Of a stretch of DNA of 34,329 nucleotides, positions 31,876 through 34,329 are shown one piece after another (position 1 is the stretch's first letter; the number at the start of each line of letters is the position of its first letter). The DNA is taken from NCBI GenBank assembly GCA_045538305.1, contig JAZSRC010000071.1, positions 1 through 34,329 of the forward strand, read 5' to 3'. The DNA comes from SFHK01 sp045538305 (GTDB taxonomy: Bacteria > Bacillota > Clostridia > Christensenellales > Aristaeellaceae). Under the pieces are notes generated by a model that saw only the letters and a program-made list of their open reading frames with translations, ran no database searches and was not told the DNA's origin. Both the position numbers and the translations under genes were made by a program.

Positions 31876-32895
31876 ATGAACGAATTCAGGAAGTATATCG
31901 ATTCCGTAACCGGCTTTGAAATCCGTTCCTATACCAACGGACCGATGAGAAACGCCAAGCTGTATTTTACAACCGAGAATTTTTCTGTCGACGATAAATA
32001 CTTTTTTTTCAACCGTTCAAACGATGCGGGCGATGGCGGATTGTACCGCGCAAATGTGGAAACGGGCGAACTTACGCTGATGGCCGGACCCGAGTATTCT
32101 GGTTTCTACCTTGACAGAAACGAGCCCTACGGCGTAATGGCAAAGGGCGACGTTGTATGCCGTCTGGATGTGGACACCGGCGTCATTACGGAGATTGGTT
32201 CGCTTCCCAAGGGCGGCCGCATCACCGGCCACCTGACGACCGCTACCAGCGGCCTAATTGCCTGCAGCTATCACCTGCCCAGCAAAATCTATGCGCTGGT
32301 AACGCTGGATCCCAAAACCGGAAAATGCGAAACCGTGTACCAAAGCGATTACCGTCTGGGACATGCGCAGATCTGCCCCACGGACGACAACCTGATTTTC
32401 TACATCCATGAAACCGAAGGCGATGCGCTTCAGAGAACCTGGATGTACGACGTTCAATACCGCATGGCGCGTCCGTATTATGTAGAGCATCCAAATGAGT
32501 GGATCACGCATGAGGTGTGGGCGGCGGACGGAAGCGAAATGGCGTTTATGAAGCTGCCGGGCCGCATCCTGATCGGCGATAAGGATGGCCGTCATTTTGA
32601 TCAGGCGGCTCAGAGTACGCAGCTTTTGCATCCGTGCTTCTCGCGCGATAAAAAATGGCTGTGCGCCGACAGAATCAACTATTTCGGCTCCGATGTTCAG
32701 GAGGGCGTTGTCCTTGTAAACCGGGAAACCGGCAATGTGCTTTTGCTGGCCACCACCGGAAAATGCAAGACCGGCGCGGATCATCAGCATCCTTCGTTTA
32801 ACCGCAAGGGCGATATGATTCTTTTCAGCTGCCCGAACGAGGAGGGCATCGCGCAGGTGTGCGTGATCGACTTAAAGCAGGTAACCCGTCCGTAA
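31876..32895 (+). CDS. oligogalacturonate lyase-like beta-propeller protein (PL22-like)
   Basis: A 339-residue seven-bladed-propeller protein without signal peptide, so cytoplasmic. It resembles PL22 oligogalacturonate lyases in the segment LGHAQICPTDDNLIFYIHETEGDALQRTWM, then WITHEVWAADGSEMAFMK, LHPCFSRDKKWLCAD and DHQHPSFNRKGDMILFS. These carry the histidines that bind the metal and act in catalysis in that family. It would split short pectin-derived oligogalacturonates. The start is ATG 31876 behind AAGGAGGAAG; an upstream in-frame ATG 31852 precedes that site. The secreted protein gene follows after 26 bases without its own promoter. No other pectin gene is near, so the substrate is inferred. 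Confidence 0.82.
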   Translation: MNEFRKYIDSVTGFEIRSYTNGPMRNAKLYFTTENFSVDDKYFFFNRSNDAGDGGLYRANVETGELTLMAGPEYSGFYLDRNEPYGVMAKGDVVCRLDVDTGVITEIGSLPKGGRITGHLTTATSGLIACSYHLPSKIYALVTLDPKTGKCETVYQSDYRLGHAQICPTDDNLIFYIHETEGDALQRTWMYDVQYRMARPYYVEHPNEWITHEVWAADGSEMAFMKLPGRILIGDKDGRHFDQAAQSTQLLHPCFSRDKKWLCADRINYFGSDVQEGVVLVNRETGNVLLLATTGKCKTGADHQHPSFNRKGDMILFSCPNEEGIAQVCVIDLKQVTRP

Positions 32896-32921
32896 GAAAC
32901 AGTCTTTTAGGGGGAAACAAT

Positions 32922-34307
32922 ATGAAAAGAATACTTTCTGTAGTATTGGCGCTGATGCTCATTATGTCTTTTCCTGCTTCGGCTGCCAGTAGCATCAGAG
33001 ATGTGCTTAACGCTTTGCAGGATTTTGCGAATGAAAATTTGGCGGAAAACACACAGCCTGGAAATGGAACGCTTTCAGAGGCAATTCGTGAGGGCAAGGA
33101 AATTTCCCTGATGCAGCAGCAGCATAAAGCGCTTTTGGCAGGAAACATCATCGACATTTCTCCGGATGGAGCCACCTATATTCTCCAGGATCCTGAGGGT
33201 GGATTATGCCTGTACCGAAACGGAAGCTTTTCGTCCATTTCGTTCAATCAAAACAGGGGCGTCAAGGACGAATACGGCCTAATCGATCAGATCATTCGGG
33301 ATTTCAGCATGGGCAGGATCAGTGCAGAGGGCTTTACCTGGTCGCCTGACGGACGCATGGCAGTGTATACGAATAATTACAATTTGCTGATAACGCTCCA
33401 GTTCGTGTATGACCTTCTGATTCTGGACGTTGAAAAGGGTGAGTTTTTTCTGGGTGCAACCTGGCCTCGCATGATCAATAAAGGCGGAGCCAGCGTTGCC
33501 GGCGCCTGTTTTGATGCGGCGGGCGAGAACATCTACTATTCGCTCTACGGAAAAAACGATACAACGCCCACTAGCCTGTACAGATACAATATTGCTTCCG
33601 GCGAAAACGAGCGGCTGACAGGCAATGATGGAGTGGCGTATGGTACGGGTATGTTCATGACGAAGGATGGCAAAATCCTCGGGCTAAACGAGAGCATGTC
33701 ATCTGTCTCCTCGGTGTCGATGCTTGAATACTTTGAAAACAACGGAAGCTGGAAGTGTACGCCCCATACGATTGGAACGGAGGAGAAACGCCTGTCCGTT
33801 CATAACATGATGTTTTCAGCGGATAAGGAGAGGGGCGTCATGTGGGCTCGGATACTGACTGGAAAATTCGACATGGCTTATTGGATGCTTGCGTTTGATA
33901 TGAAGGCCGGATCGCCTGACAGAATTGAAGCCATTATGATTCCGAACCATGAAAATCAAGCTGTCCGTATGAGCATTTCCGAGGCATATGAACAGCTGGA
34001 AAAGGCTGCCGAAGAAAACGTTTATCCGCTTCCGTACTGCAATATTCTGAATGTCGCGCTTTCTCCAAACGGTGAGCATGCGCTGATTTTGTACAGGGAA
34101 GATGGCCTATACTATAAAATGGCGCTTATCGATACCGAAACGCTTTCTGTAACGCCCGTAAACGCGCCCGAGGCGGTTCTCAATGACGCAGCCGGCTACC
34201 AGAACGCCCTGAATATCGGCTTCCCTGCCGGTATTCGCTGGTTCACGGAGAATGAAGTTGTAATATGTACAGATAAGAAGCCTGTGCTTTATACGCTCAG
34301 ATGGTAA
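32922..34307 (+). CDS. putative secreted beta-propeller-like protein
   Basis: A 461-residue exported protein. The signal peptide MKRILSVVLALMLIMSFPAS ends near SAASS. The mature part has blade-like repeats with 'SPDG/SPNG' turns (ISPDGATYILQDPEGGLCLYR, WSPDGRMAVYTNNYN, LSPNGEHALILYREDG). No enzyme motif is visible. It resembles the protein at 230-1468 in signal peptide and blade pattern. ATG 32922 is preceded by AGGGGGA; an in-frame start at 32859 lies inside the lyase gene and is rejected. It is probably co-transcribed with the PL22-like gene, which may point to a glycan-linked role. It ends 22 bases before the window edge. Confidence 0.75.
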   Translation: MKRILSVVLALMLIMSFPASAASSIRDVLNALQDFANENLAENTQPGNGTLSEAIREGKEISLMQQQHKALLAGNIIDISPDGATYILQDPEGGLCLYRNGSFSSISFNQNRGVKDEYGLIDQIIRDFSMGRISAEGFTWSPDGRMAVYTNNYNLLITLQFVYDLLILDVEKGEFFLGATWPRMINKGGASVAGACFDAAGENIYYSLYGKNDTTPTSLYRYNIASGENERLTGNDGVAYGTGMFMTKDGKILGLNESMSSVSSVSMLEYFENNGSWKCTPHTIGTEEKRLSVHNMMFSADKERGVMWARILTGKFDMAYWMLAFDMKAGSPDRIEAIMIPNHENQAVRMSISEAYEQLEKAAEENVYPLPYCNILNVALSPNGEHALILYREDGLYYKMALIDTETLSVTPVNAPEAVLNDAAGYQNALNIGFPAGIRWFTENEVVICTDKKPVLYTLRW

Positions 34308-34329
34308 TGCACGAAGCGCCCGGATACAG

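Overview
The window looks like a chromosomal segment of an anaerobic, spore-forming member of the Firmicutes, class Clostridia. The evidence is a yabP-yabQ-divIC cluster (YabP and YabQ are sporulation proteins), strong AGGAGG-type ribosome binding sites, sigmaA-type promoters with 17-base spacers, a cobalamin nucleotide-loop operon and gut-type carbohydrate genes. A glutaminyl-tRNA synthetase is present, which is less usual in Firmicutes. The genus cannot be fixed from the sequence alone. I see no rRNA, tRNA, CRISPR array or intact mobile element.

Layout. 1-3.9 kb: a putative secreted beta-propeller-like protein, then a methyltransferase and a GNAT acetyltransferase in overlap. These are followed by a chimeric ORF in which a truncated PHP domain runs in frame into the C-terminal catalytic end of a tyrosine recombinase. 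A 12-bp inverted repeat sits just behind it. 3.9-12.2 kb: a low-molecular-weight phosphatase and membrane-anchored metallophosphoesterase pair, then glnS flanked by two large secreted paralogues, each with its own TTGCAA-type promoter. 12.3-13.8 kb: an uncharacterised helical protein, yabP, yabQ and divIC. 13.9-15.9 kb (minus): an MFS transporter and a PHP phosphatase. 16.0-21.2 kb: an OmpR-type regulator and histidine kinase, a fused VTC-like/DUF4956 membrane protein and a beta-helix lipoprotein, read as one unit ending in a strong terminator. 21.3-24.2 kb: a frameshifted small gene with an intact promoter, a predicted alpha/alpha-barrel carbohydrate enzyme (minus), and a roughly 700-base gap holding a 266-bp palindrome-packed element. 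24.3-28.4 kb: rlmD-like and pfkA (minus), then a VanX-type dipeptidase and a TrmH-family methyltransferase (plus). 28.4-31.8 kb (minus): cobT-cobU-cobS-small CobU-like-cobC. 31.8 kb to the end: a PL22-like oligogalacturonate lyase and a second secreted propeller-like protein.

How the genes fit together. The cob genes cover attachment of the cobalamin lower ligand but not corrin ring synthesis, so the operon fits salvage or the end stage of synthesis. The PL22-like protein and the alpha/alpha-barrel enzyme fit use of plant or host glycans. The two-component system is placed to control the VTC-like/DUF4956/beta-helix envelope module.

The strongest candidates for something undescribed are that module with its truncated VTC domain, the 266-bp structured element at 23936-24201, and the PHP-integrase chimera.
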